From the NCBI GenBank assembly GCA_003577005.1, contig QEUW01000460.1, positions 1-10,932 on the forward strand: 10,932 nt of DNA, read 5' to 3'. The notes below the pieces were generated by a model. The model saw only the letters and a list, made by a program, of their open reading frames with translations. It ran no database searches and had not been told where the DNA came from. Source of the stretch: Chloroflexota bacterium (GTDB taxonomy: Bacteria; Chloroflexota; Anaerolineae; Caldilineales; Caldilineaceae). This document shows, piece after piece, positions 1 through 5,582 of this stretch; position 1 is the stretch's first letter; every line of letters begins with the position of its first letter. The position numbers and the translations under genes are program-made.

Positions 1-143
1 TGGGGATGGCCGCACGCACGGTCGAGTTTCATCTGGGCAACATCCGCCAGAAGCTAAAGGTATCAACGCGCCTGGAAGCGATCCTCTGGTTCAAGGAACA
101 TGGGTTCTACCTGGACGGTGAGCCAGACCGCGAATGCCAGTAA
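1..143 (+). CDS. LuxR/NarL-type transcriptional regulator, C-terminal end (partial)
   Basis: The gene enters from the left edge; only its last 46 codons are visible, ending at TAA 141-143. The sequence TVEFHLGNIRQKLKVSTRLEA matches the recognition-helix half of a GerE/LuxR-type helix-turn-helix, where the family pattern is S-x-x-TV-x-x-H-x-x-x-I-x-x-KL-x-V-x-x-R-x-EA. After the HTH comes a short tail (FKEHGFYLDGEPDRECQ) with no further domain. Such HTHs sit at the C-terminus of NarL-type response regulators or of large LuxR/MalT-type ATPases; which one this is cannot be decided because the N-terminal part is outside the window. It is followed after 10 nt by a strong inverted repeat and then by the propeller/golvesin gene on the same strand, which it could regulate, but no evidence shows this. 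Confidence 0.85.
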   Translation, partial: GMAARTVEFHLGNIRQKLKVSTRLEAILWFKEHGFYLDGEPDRECQ

Positions 144-153
144 CCTGTAACTC

Positions 154-217
154 GCATTCCGGGAAAGGGCTACAACCTTACTCATAGAGCAACCTCACCA
201 GCCCTTTCCCGGAATGC
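154..217. repeat. Perfect 18-bp inverted repeat with 28-nt loop
   Basis: The arms GCATTCCGGGAAAGGGCT (154-171) and its exact reverse complement (200-217) are separated by 28 nt. It begins 10 nt after the LuxR-type stop codon, so it could act as a transcription terminator, but there is no T-run after either arm and the loop is long for an intrinsic terminator. The core TTCCGGGAA also occurs in the palindrome at 2293-2327, which suggests a dispersed palindromic repeat family; that is inference. Confidence 0.75.
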
Positions 218-345
218 TGGCGCGTCACAGATTAACGATTCGTAAGGTGAAGTGCGCAAAACCTGCGGGTTTCCACAGTAGACAGAGCGACTGAGGCGGC
301 GTAGAATGGACGCTGCTTTGTCCAGTTTCCATTCCACATCAAACC

Positions 346-359
346 AGGAGCCTTTTATG
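346..359 (+). promoter_or_regulatory. Ribosome binding site and probable original start of the propeller/golvesin gene
   Basis: AGGAG at 346-350 lies 6 nt before ATG 357-359, an optimal arrangement. The frame opened by this ATG runs only 15 codons (MKFRTPGSSTHRIGG) to TAA 402-404. If the G5 run at 396-400 had one more G, it would join the downstream frame and continue into the membrane anchor. The alternative start, GTG at 425, has only a weak GGCGG-like sequence in front of it. Confidence 0.6.
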
Positions 360-424
360 AAGTTTCGTACACCAGGGTCCTCAACGCACAGAATTGGGGG
401 ATAACACGCGCTGTCCAGGCGGCG

Positions 425-1258
425 GTGACTCCCGGTGGAGCCAACCGTTTGCAAGTCGGCTTGTTTGTTGTTCTGCTTGCTGTCGTTGCCGCGCTGACCA
501 TAGCGATAGCGCAACGATCAGGGCCGGTTGCCATCGCTCAGGAAGAGACCACAGTCACCGGAGCGACTGTTGAGTTGCCCCCGGTACCCGAAGGCGATCT
601 TCTCTTGTTTGCCTCTGCCGATCCTCCTGCCTTGCTGGCCGCCCCAGCGTCATCCATTGAAAGGGGTGCCCCCATTCCCCCTGATCAAGTTCAACAATTG
701 ATCCAGTGGGGGGTTCCAGTCGAAGAACATGCTCCAACGCCGGCGGGAACAGAGACGGAACATGACGGCTCTGTCGCCTCACCAGAAGAGGTGGAGGGTG
801 GTCATGACGGTTTGACGCTGCCAGGCTCGCTCTTTTCCTCGCCTGATGGCCGCTATGCGGCTGTCCAGCTCTATCCTGGGCCGATGGCGGTTGTGCTACT
901 GGTAGATCTGGCGGACCGCAACAAGCCCGTTCTGAGCCGTCTGACTCCAGAAGGGTTTGGCCGCTTTCTTGGTTGGCATCCAGACAGCCGCCATGCGCTC
1001 TATGTTGCTCTCGATCTCATGGTCAGTGACCCAGGCTTGTGGATTGTCGATGTTGTGGAAGGAACCCACCAACGCATCGAAACCCCAGGGCTGGTGGCGC
1101 CAGAAGGGCTGACTGCCGCCGCCTTTTCACCCGATGGCACAACTGTGGTCTATGCTACACATGGGGCATGGGCGCAGGCAGTACGATCTGGGCTGTCGAT
1201 GAGGATAGCGAGCCACGAAAACTTTGGAACGACAAGGTCACGGTGGTTGGCAGCCTGA
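425..1258 (+). CDS. Fragment 1: membrane anchor and first half of the TolB-like propeller
   Basis: This open frame starts at GTG 425 and has a hydrophobic segment within its first 35 residues, then an E/P/T-rich linker and the propeller blades containing LFSSPDGRYAAVQLYPG, GWHPDSRHALYVA and AAFSPDGTTVVYATHG. Homology stops making sense after about 1166: the following residues (AWAQAVRSGLSMRIASHENFG) are out of frame, while the next frame continues the blade as GAGSTIWAVDEDSEP. The true coding part is therefore about 425-1166 and the rest is read-through to a chance stop. Confidence 0.6.
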   Translation: MTPGGANRLQVGLFVVLLAVVAALTIAIAQRSGPVAIAQEETTVTGATVELPPVPEGDLLLFASADPPALLAAPASSIERGAPIPPDQVQQLIQWGVPVEEHAPTPAGTETEHDGSVASPEEVEGGHDGLTLPGSLFSSPDGRYAAVQLYPGPMAVVLLVDLADRNKPVLSRLTPEGFGRFLGWHPDSRHALYVALDLMVSDPGLWIVDVVEGTHQRIETPGLVAPEGLTAAAFSPDGTTVVYATHGAWAQAVRSGLSMRIASHENFGTTRSRWLAA

Positions 1259-1745
1259 GTTACTCACCTGATGGCAAGTATATTGCTTTCAACAACTTGC
1301 TTGATTCGCCTGTTCCCTTTGCCAAAGCAGGCTTGTGGGTGATCGAGACGGACAGCGAGCAAGCCTCCTTTTTGACAGTAATGGATGGCGGTCATGGACA
1401 GCAACCCCTGTGGAGCCGTGACGGTGCTGAACTCTATTTTGTGCGGCGAGACAATCTTGACGACACAACGGCTGATTACAAAGCAGAGGCATTGGTGAGC
1501 AGCGTTCGTGCCTTCCGGCTTGAAGAGCGTGAGGAGAGAGAACTGGCATCTTCAGACGGGGCGCGGCAGATCGACCTGTCGCTGACCCTTGCAGGTGAAC
1601 TGGTTTTTGCCTCGAATCGCGGCGGCGGCGCCGAACTCTGGGTGGTGAGTCCAGATGGCAGCCTGCGCCAGGTGACGATCGATGGCAGCGCCAAGCGCCA
1701 TCCCCTTATTGTATCGCCTGGCTATGGCTGCCCTGGCCAGAGCGC
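1167..1745 (+). CDS. Fragment 2: second half of the TolB-like propeller
   Basis: Approximate limits of the second reading frame. It carries GSLSYSPDGKYIAFNNLL, LWVIETDSEQASFLTV, PLWSRDGAELYFVRRD and GELVFASNRGGGAELWVVSP, which are typical WD40-like/TolB blades (W-S-x-DG and L-x-x-V motifs). There is no credible start codon or ribosome binding site at its beginning, so it is a continuation of fragment 1 rather than a separate gene. The frame stays open to 1866, but after about 1705-1745 the sequence no longer looks like protein, and the golvesin-type domain takes over in a third frame. Confidence 0.5.
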
Positions 1746-2264
1746 GAGCAGACTCCGCCCACCTATAATGGTGAATACACGCTGGACAATGATGACAACA
1801 GCTACTTCACGATTGTCTGCAATGCCGGCTTTGGCGCCGCCAATTGCCCATTTTGGGGGTATGTGAACAACAGTGGTTTTGGGAATGATTTGCGCCACAC
1901 GCTGACGAATGGCACCACGATTGACTACTGGGCCAGATGGATCAGCCCCAATTTGCCCAGCACCGCCCAATACGAGGTACAGGTCTATGTACCCTTCTGG
2001 CACGATGGCAATCGCTCGCGCACCCATGCCGCTCGCTACGAGATCTCCCACCAAAATGGCATTGATGTGGTGGTGGTAGACCAACATGATGTCAGCTATA
2101 GTACCTGGATCAGCCTGGGACGCTATAACTTCACTGCGGGAACCAATGGGCATGTGTTGGTGCATGATGCCGCATACATCTCCGGCAACCATGTCGATCC
2201 CTCGGACTTCACCAATGCCAGAACCGTCATTGCGGACGCCGTGCGCTGGCGCAGGGTCAATTAA
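1743..2264 (+). CDS. Fragment 3: golvesin-type C-terminal domain
   Basis: Read in the third frame from about 1743, the sequence is REQTPPTYNGEYTLDNDD, then YFTIVCNAGFG, ARWISPNLPSTAQYEVQVYVPF, HAARYEISHQNGIDVVVVDQ, WISLGRYNFTAG and finally TVIADAVRWRRVN before TAA 2262-2264. This order (aromatic start, YEVxVxxP, YxIxHxxG, VDQ, WxxLGxYxFxAG, xADAVRW) is that of the golvesin/xanthan-lyase CBD-like domain, a carbohydrate-binding-like beta-sandwich found at C-termini of secreted proteins. A GTG at 1863 lies inside the domain and would remove its first strands, so a separate start there is unlikely. Domain identity is firm; ligand is unknown. Confidence 0.7.
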   Translation, partial: REQTPPTYNGEYTLDNDDNSYFTIVCNAGFGAANCPFWGYVNNSGFGNDLRHTLTNGTTIDYWARWISPNLPSTAQYEVQVYVPFWHDGNRSRTHAARYEISHQNGIDVVVVDQHDVSYSTWISLGRYNFTAGTNGHVLVHDAAYISGNHVDPSDFTNARTVIADAVRWRRVN

Positions 2265-2268
2265 ACCA

Positions 2269-2330
2269 TTCCGACCCCGGTCAAATTGTTTCGACCTTCC
2301 CGGAAGCTCCGAGCTTCCGGGAAGGTCAAA
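2269..2330. repeat. 17-bp near-continuous palindrome with a collapsed copy beside it
   Basis: Arms GACCTTCCCGGAAGCTC (2293-2309) and its exact reverse complement (2311-2327) are separated by a single C. The palindrome is bounded by TTTCGACC and GGTCAAA. Immediately upstream, at 2269-2285, TTCCGACC is joined through CC to GGTCAAA, which looks like the same element without its interior. It starts 5 nt after the golvesin-domain stop codon. It could fold as a terminator hairpin but lacks a T-run on either strand. Confidence 0.75.
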
Positions 2331-2373
2331 CTATCCACCGGATTTGGCATTCGTTTCCACACAACAGTGCGAT

Positions 2374-2428
2374 GGACTTGAAAAGTCCGTTGCACCTCGG
2401 ATGTGCATCGCACCCTACAGGTGCAACG
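2374..2428. repeat. Two adjoining intergenic hairpins
   Basis: GGACTT (2374-2379) pairs with AAGTCC (2383-2388) around a 3-nt loop. It is followed directly by CGTTGCACCT (2388-2397), which is the exact reverse complement of AGGTGCAACG (2419-2428) with a 21-nt loop. With the palindrome at 2293-2327 they occupy much of the 270-bp gap 2265-2534. No gene is evident in this gap; a 62-codon frame on the minus strand is not credible. Near its right end, AGTAGGC is repeated at 2492-2498 and 2504-2510, 12 bp apart. Confidence 0.6.
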
Positions 2429-2534
2429 CACGCTCTCGTTCTGGCCATATCACTCGTTGGCGGGAAAATGGTGACCTGCCGAACGTACGGAAGTAGGCAC
2501 CGCAGTAGGCTCACCTCTTGAGGCGGAGAAAAGA

Positions 2535-4124
2535 ATGAAACGGATAAGCAAATGGGTTTGTAATCGTCTTATCATCCTGCTCGCTGTTTTCACAATGGGC
2601 ACAGCCTGTGGTGCTGCGCCCACGCCAACACAACCACCCGCTCAATCCCTCTCTGGCTCAAACCCAACCCACACCTCAGCTTTGGCCGCGACTCAGCATG
2701 ATGTCATCTCAACCCTGCCACCATCACCAATGGTTAGTCTACTGCCGACGCCAACTTCTCAAAACCCTAGCTGGCAAACGTTCAGCCATCATAATGGGGT
2801 ATCCCTACAATATCCCGCTGGTTGGGATGTGATTCGCGATGGTAGACCCGAAGAATCGGATGAATTTCATCTGATGATTCGCCCTAAAGATGGTTTCCAT
2901 GTCCAAGTCATTGTTACTGCAAGAATGGTTCCAAAAACAGAAGAACATACTCTCTACCATTACGCTGGCGAGGTAATTGAGACCCAGCAAATGGGGCCGT
3001 ATCAGACGGTTTGGGACAAACAGCTCACGAGCCAGAATCATCTCGACTGGCATCTCGCCATCCGTGGTTTTTCGCCGTTTACGGGGAGGTACGATGGACT
3101 TGCGTACATTGCGCAAGCCGGCGGCCTCACCGAAGGTACAATCACGGCCATCCACTACGATGCAGCCCGTGAGCTTGCTATACTGATCTCGAAAGATCTC
3201 GACCGCGATATGCTGATTGCCCTGCACGAAGCCGGCCCCGATGCCGTCTATCCGGCGCTGGTGCCTGTGTTTGAGGAGATCCTGCAAAGTGTGTCAATTG
3301 CCGGTTCGGTCCAGCCTGGCAGTACCTCAACCATGCCGCCACCGGCGACATCTCTTCAGAACCCGCCTATGCAAATTGCTACTCCAATCGTCGTGTCGCC
3401 GCCGACGTGGCCAACGGCCATTGCGACTCCCCACCCCGGCGCACTCATCTGTACACCAGGTGATTCATTCTTTGCGTGCGAGGACAGCTTGCTGGGAATT
3501 TACTTTGAGTACCCCAAGGCATGGGGGGTTCCGTCAGTGGAATTTGTTGAATCGCCTGGTTTTTACAGCTATGTCTACAACTATTATTTCGAGAATTTCG
3601 GGCAATTCTATGCCCAGGCCGGCGGTAGAGGGCGCTATGTTTCGACGACTGGGCGGGGCAGGATGCTCACCGATTTTAACGGCTACAATGCCAATTTTGC
3701 CAACACCACCTGTCTGACCTACAGCGCAGTGGAATGTAAGGAGATTCAGCCGGGGGTGCTGTATCTGGAACAGCGGCCAAACGCCTCCTCAATCTGTCAC
3801 AGCTTCGAAAATTATTCCGTGGCGGGTGTAAGCGCTTTGGCATTTGTTGGCATCAATCTACCAGATCATGAGCAGATCACCGGATTCATCTTTGCGGCCC
3901 CAATTCTCCCAGAGACGGTGCAGTCAGATCTACTCAGCCTGCTAGATTCGGATGGGACGATGAGTGGCTGTCAGGACCCGGATCAAATCGCCCGTTTTGA
4001 CACCGAGGTCGAAGCGTTTTACACATCTCTGAACAATCAGACCGCAGATCCTGCTCTCATAGCGCAGTATCAGCAGGTGTTGCACTTGGCGCACTCTATC
4101 CGTCTGGACAACACCACAAAATAG
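2535..4124 (+). CDS. Secreted lipoprotein with two PsbP/YP-x-W-like domains, function unknown
   Basis: ATG 2535 has GGAG at 2525-2528, six nt upstream. The N-terminus (basic head, hydrophobic core LIILLAVFTMG, then TAC|G) is a lipoprotein-type signal with Cys25 as likely lipidated residue; Gly at position -3 of the lipobox is less usual. A Pro/Thr/Ser-rich linker spans about 26-79. Domain A (about 80-256) opens with FSHHNGVSLQYPAGWDV and resembles PsbP/DUF1795-type folds. A second P/T-rich linker (about 260-305) leads to domain B (about 306-478), opening with LGIYFEYPKAWGVPSVEF, a weaker version of the same start, suggesting an internal duplication. Domain B has six cysteines (306, 315, 393, 401, 421, 479), domain A none, so disulfides are plausible in B only. 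The protein probably stays tethered outside the membrane. I do not recognise its function, and the neighbours give none. Confidence 0.75.
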   Translation: MKRISKWVCNRLIILLAVFTMGTACGAAPTPTQPPAQSLSGSNPTHTSALAATQHDVISTLPPSPMVSLLPTPTSQNPSWQTFSHHNGVSLQYPAGWDVIRDGRPEESDEFHLMIRPKDGFHVQVIVTARMVPKTEEHTLYHYAGEVIETQQMGPYQTVWDKQLTSQNHLDWHLAIRGFSPFTGRYDGLAYIAQAGGLTEGTITAIHYDAARELAILISKDLDRDMLIALHEAGPDAVYPALVPVFEEILQSVSIAGSVQPGSTSTMPPPATSLQNPPMQIATPIVVSPPTWPTAIATPHPGALICTPGDSFFACEDSLLGIYFEYPKAWGVPSVEFVESPGFYSYVYNYYFENFGQFYAQAGGRGRYVSTTGRGRMLTDFNGYNANFANTTCLTYSAVECKEIQPGVLYLEQRPNASSICHSFENYSVAGVSALAFVGINLPDHEQITGFIFAAPILPETVQSDLLSLLDSDGTMSGCQDPDQIARFDTEVEAFYTSLNNQTADPALIAQYQQVLHLAHSIRLDNTTK

Positions 4125-4163
4125 AAGGCTGCTGGCGAATTCTCCGTAACGATGCAGCCTTGA

Positions 4164-4219
4164 ACACAGATTTTCACAGATAGACACAGATGCTGTTTTC
4201 AATCCGCGAAAATCTGTGT
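4164..4219. repeat. Inverted repeat with phased CACAGA units between convergent genes
   Basis: ACACAGATTTTC (4164-4175) is the exact reverse complement of 4208-4219, with a 32-nt loop. Inside the left half, CACAGA occurs three times at exact 10-bp steps (4165, 4175, 4185). It lies in the 138-bp gap between the lipoprotein (ending 4124) and arsM (ending 4263), which face each other. A bidirectional terminator role is possible; a dispersed intergenic repeat is the other explanation. Confidence 0.6.
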
Positions 4220-4262
4220 CTACCTGCTTTCTATTTTCTGAATAGCCAACGCGCCGCGCGGG

Positions 4263-5027
4263 TTACACCGGCTTGCGAGCCGTGATGGCCGCCGAGAATA
4301 CTTTGCCGGCCAGTTGCTCGATCTCAGGGGCAGCTTCCCCTTTGGGTTTGACCTCTACATCCACAAAACCGGCAGCCGCTAGCCCCTGGGCGTAATCCTG
4401 TACATCGAGCGCACCGGCGTAACAGGCACCCCATAACTCCATGTCGTGCCGCACCGCTTCGGGCAAGGCGCCGTTGGTAACAATGTCCGAAACGGCGACG
4501 CGCCCGCCCGGTTTGAGCACGCGGAAGATCTCGAGGAAGACCTGTGGCTTGTCGGGCGAAAGATTGATGACGCAGTTGGACATCACCACGTCGGCGCTGG
4601 CGTCGGCCACGGGCAAATTTTCCATAAAGCCCTTGCGGAAATCCACATTCTCCACCTTGAGGCGGGCGGCATTCTTCCACGCCTTGCCCAGCATCTCTGG
4701 GGTCATATCGACGCCAATGACGTGGCCGCCCGGCCCGACCTGTTTGGCGGCGATAAAGCACTCGAGGCCACCGCCAGAGCCAAGGTCTACCGCAACCTCA
4801 CCCGGTTGGAGGTGGGCCAGCGACACCGCATCGCCGCAGCCCAAGGTGAAATTTGCAATATCTTCAGGGATCTCGGCTAGCAGTTCGGTGTTGTGGAATG
4901 GGTTGGTCGAACAGCCGCAGCCATCCCCGCCTTCGGGCCCACAACAGGAATCGCCATTGAGGGCGCGCTGGGCATAATGGTCGCGTACGGCGCTGCGGAC
5001 ATCGTCTAGTTGGAGAGTAGTCATCAT
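4263..5027 (-). CDS. arsM: Arsenite S-adenosylmethionine methyltransferase
   Basis: The 254-residue protein carries a class I SAM-dependent methyltransferase fold: VAVDLGSGGGLECF (about 78-91, SAM-binding loop), VIGVDMTPEML (about 103-113) and FRVLKPGGRVAVSD (about 168-181). The three cysteines known to bind As(III) in ArsM proteins are present: Cys64 in TLGCGD, Cys152 in SNCVINLSPDK and Cys202 in GACYAGAL. An N-terminal CC pair (28-29) with a Gly/Cys-rich loop to Cys39 is also typical. ArsM methylates trivalent arsenic in the cytosol to mono- to trimethyl arsenicals. Two ATGs are adjacent (5027, 5024); AAGGA upstream gives 4 or 7 nt spacing, so 5024 is slightly preferred. A longer in-frame extension to 5228 is non-coding and overlaps arsR. 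arsR lies 145 nt upstream. Confidence 0.93.
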   Translation of the reverse strand: MMTTLQLDDVRSAVRDHYAQRALNGDSCCGPEGGDGCGCSTNPFHNTELLAEIPEDIANFTLGCGDAVSLAHLQPGEVAVDLGSGGGLECFIAAKQVGPGGHVIGVDMTPEMLGKAWKNAARLKVENVDFRKGFMENLPVADASADVVMSNCVINLSPDKPQVFLEIFRVLKPGGRVAVSDIVTNGALPEAVRHDMELWGACYAGALDVQDYAQGLAAAGFVDVEVKPKGEAAPEIEQLAGKVFSAAITARKPV

Positions 5028-5129
5028 CTGTTCCTTTCGGTAGTTGAACAACAGCGTAAATAAACAAGTAGGGTTCACCGCCAATCCGCGCACAATCTGA
5101 CGACTTAGCACAGTAGACCGGTGTACCCA

Positions 5130-5157
5130 AAATACATCGACAAATATCGATGTATTT
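5130..5157. promoter_or_regulatory. 11-bp palindrome upstream of arsM, candidate ArsR operator
   Basis: AAATACATCGA (5130-5140) and its exact reverse complement TCGATGTATTT (5147-5157) are separated by 6 bp. It lies between arsR and arsM, 100 nt upstream of the arsM start. An A/T-rich palindrome with ATCGA half-sites suits an ArsR-family operator and would let arsM be controlled independently of the arsR promoter. A hairpin terminating or attenuating the arsR transcript is the alternative. No clear -35/-10 pair for arsM was found. Confidence 0.5.
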
Positions 5158-5172
5158 GGCGAAAAAAGAAGG

Positions 5173-5484
5173 TCATACCTCCTGAAACTCGAGCGCGATC
5201 CTCTGCGTGACTTTTTCCTGCGGCGCAAAGGCCAGCATCAACTGGCCACAGCAGTAGGTGATTCGCTCCTGGTTGAGCGAATAGTAGCTTTCACGCCCGC
5301 GCTGCTCGACCCTGACTAGCCCGGCGTCGCGCAGGATGGCGAGATGGTGCGAAACCGTGGGCTGCGACACCCCAACCTGCGCTACAATGTCGCTGACACA
5401 CAGCTCCTGACAGCAGCAGAGCGCCATAATCCGCTGGCGGGTTTCATCGGCTATCGCTTTGGCAAATTCAACGGCGTTGGTCAT
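5173..5484 (-). CDS. arsR: ArsR/SmtB-family arsenic-responsive repressor
   Basis: The 103-residue protein is a full-length winged helix-turn-helix of the ArsR/SmtB family: an N-terminal helix (AKAIADETRQRIMALC), an HTH (VSDIVAQVGVSQPTVSHHLAILRDAGLV, about 30-57) and a beta wing (VEQRGRESYYSL, about 59-70). Members repress their own operon and release DNA on binding As(III)/Sb(III). The ELCVSD motif (27-32) aligns with ELCVCD of the E. coli ArsR sensor helix; the second cysteine of that motif is Ser31 here, but three further cysteines (23-25) precede it, and a CC pair (78-79) lies near the C-terminal helix. The As site may thus differ from the classical Cys32-Cys34-Cys37 site. The start ATG 5484 sits behind a near-consensus promoter. 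Downstream arsM supports arsenic as the inducer. Confidence 0.92.
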   Translation of the reverse strand: MTNAVEFAKAIADETRQRIMALCCCQELCVSDIVAQVGVSQPTVSHHLAILRDAGLVRVEQRGRESYYSLNQERITYCCGQLMLAFAPQEKVTQRIALEFQEV

Positions 5485-5497
5485 GGCAGCATCTCAT

Positions 5498-5551
5498 ATC
5501 GAAAACCGTCTATCTATTTTAGAATTATATAGATAAAATTCGATTTGTCAA
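5498..5551 (-). promoter_or_regulatory. arsR promoter with overlapping palindrome
   Basis: Reading leftward, TTGACA (5551-5546) and TATAAT (5529-5524) are separated by exactly 16 bp: a near-perfect housekeeping sigma promoter, 40-odd nt before the arsR ATG. TATCTAT (5511-5517) and its complement ATAGATA (5529-5535) bracket the -10 with an 11-bp centre, and ATCGAA/TTCGAT (5498-5503, 5539-5544) form a wider pair. This placement fits repressor binding over the -10 and autoregulation by ArsR. Promoter elements are seen; operator function is inferred. Confidence 0.7.
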
Positions 5552-5582
5552 CCCCCAATTTTATAAATTAGGGAATTCTAAA

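Larger units (their letters stand above)
357..2264 (+). pseudogene. Membrane-anchored TolB-like beta-propeller protein with C-terminal golvesin-type domain, interrupted by up to three -1 frameshifts
   Basis: One continuous protein of about 636 residues is spread over three reading frames. Restoring one base at each of three points gives: a short cytoplasmic head, a membrane anchor (LFVVLLAVVAALTIAIA, about residues 36-52), an acidic linker, a PD40/TolB-like propeller with SPDG blades (SSPDGRYAA, FSPDGTTVV, YSPDGKYIA, VSPDGSLRQ), and a C-terminal golvesin-like domain ending in ADAVRWRRVN. The shifts lie near 396-400 (G5), 1163-1166 (G4) and between about 1700 and 1745 (C4 at 1702-1705 is one candidate). 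All are consistent with loss of one base. The protein probably sits outside the membrane and binds or senses a surface ligand; no enzymatic residues were recognised. The cause may be real decay or uncorrected sequence error. The first shift is optional if translation starts at GTG 425. Confidence 0.7.

Noticed and set aside
259..272. Small hairpin AAACC-TGCG-GGTTT as terminator
   Set aside because: The stem is only 5 bp and no T-run follows.
182..514. 110-codon open frame on the minus strand
   Set aside because: It starts in the loop and arm of the inverted repeat, overlaps the opposite gene start, and has low-complexity composition without any domain.
1722..2192. 156-codon open frame on the minus strand
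   Set aside because: It is antisense to the golvesin-type domain and has no recognisable domain of its own.
357..2264. Programmed frameshifting as explanation for the split gene
   Set aside because: It would need up to three successive -1 events, with no slippery heptamer or stimulating structure seen; decay or sequence error is simpler.
2326..2514. 62-codon minus-strand frame in the hairpin-rich gap
   Set aside because: Its sequence is made of the inverted repeats and shows no domain.
4446..4880. 144-codon open frame on the plus strand
   Set aside because: It is antisense to arsM, which has its SAM-binding and As-binding residues.
5028..5228. N-terminal extension of arsM by 67 residues
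   Set aside because: It would overlap arsR, pass through the palindrome, and has no family match; the double ATG at 5027/5024 has a ribosome binding site.
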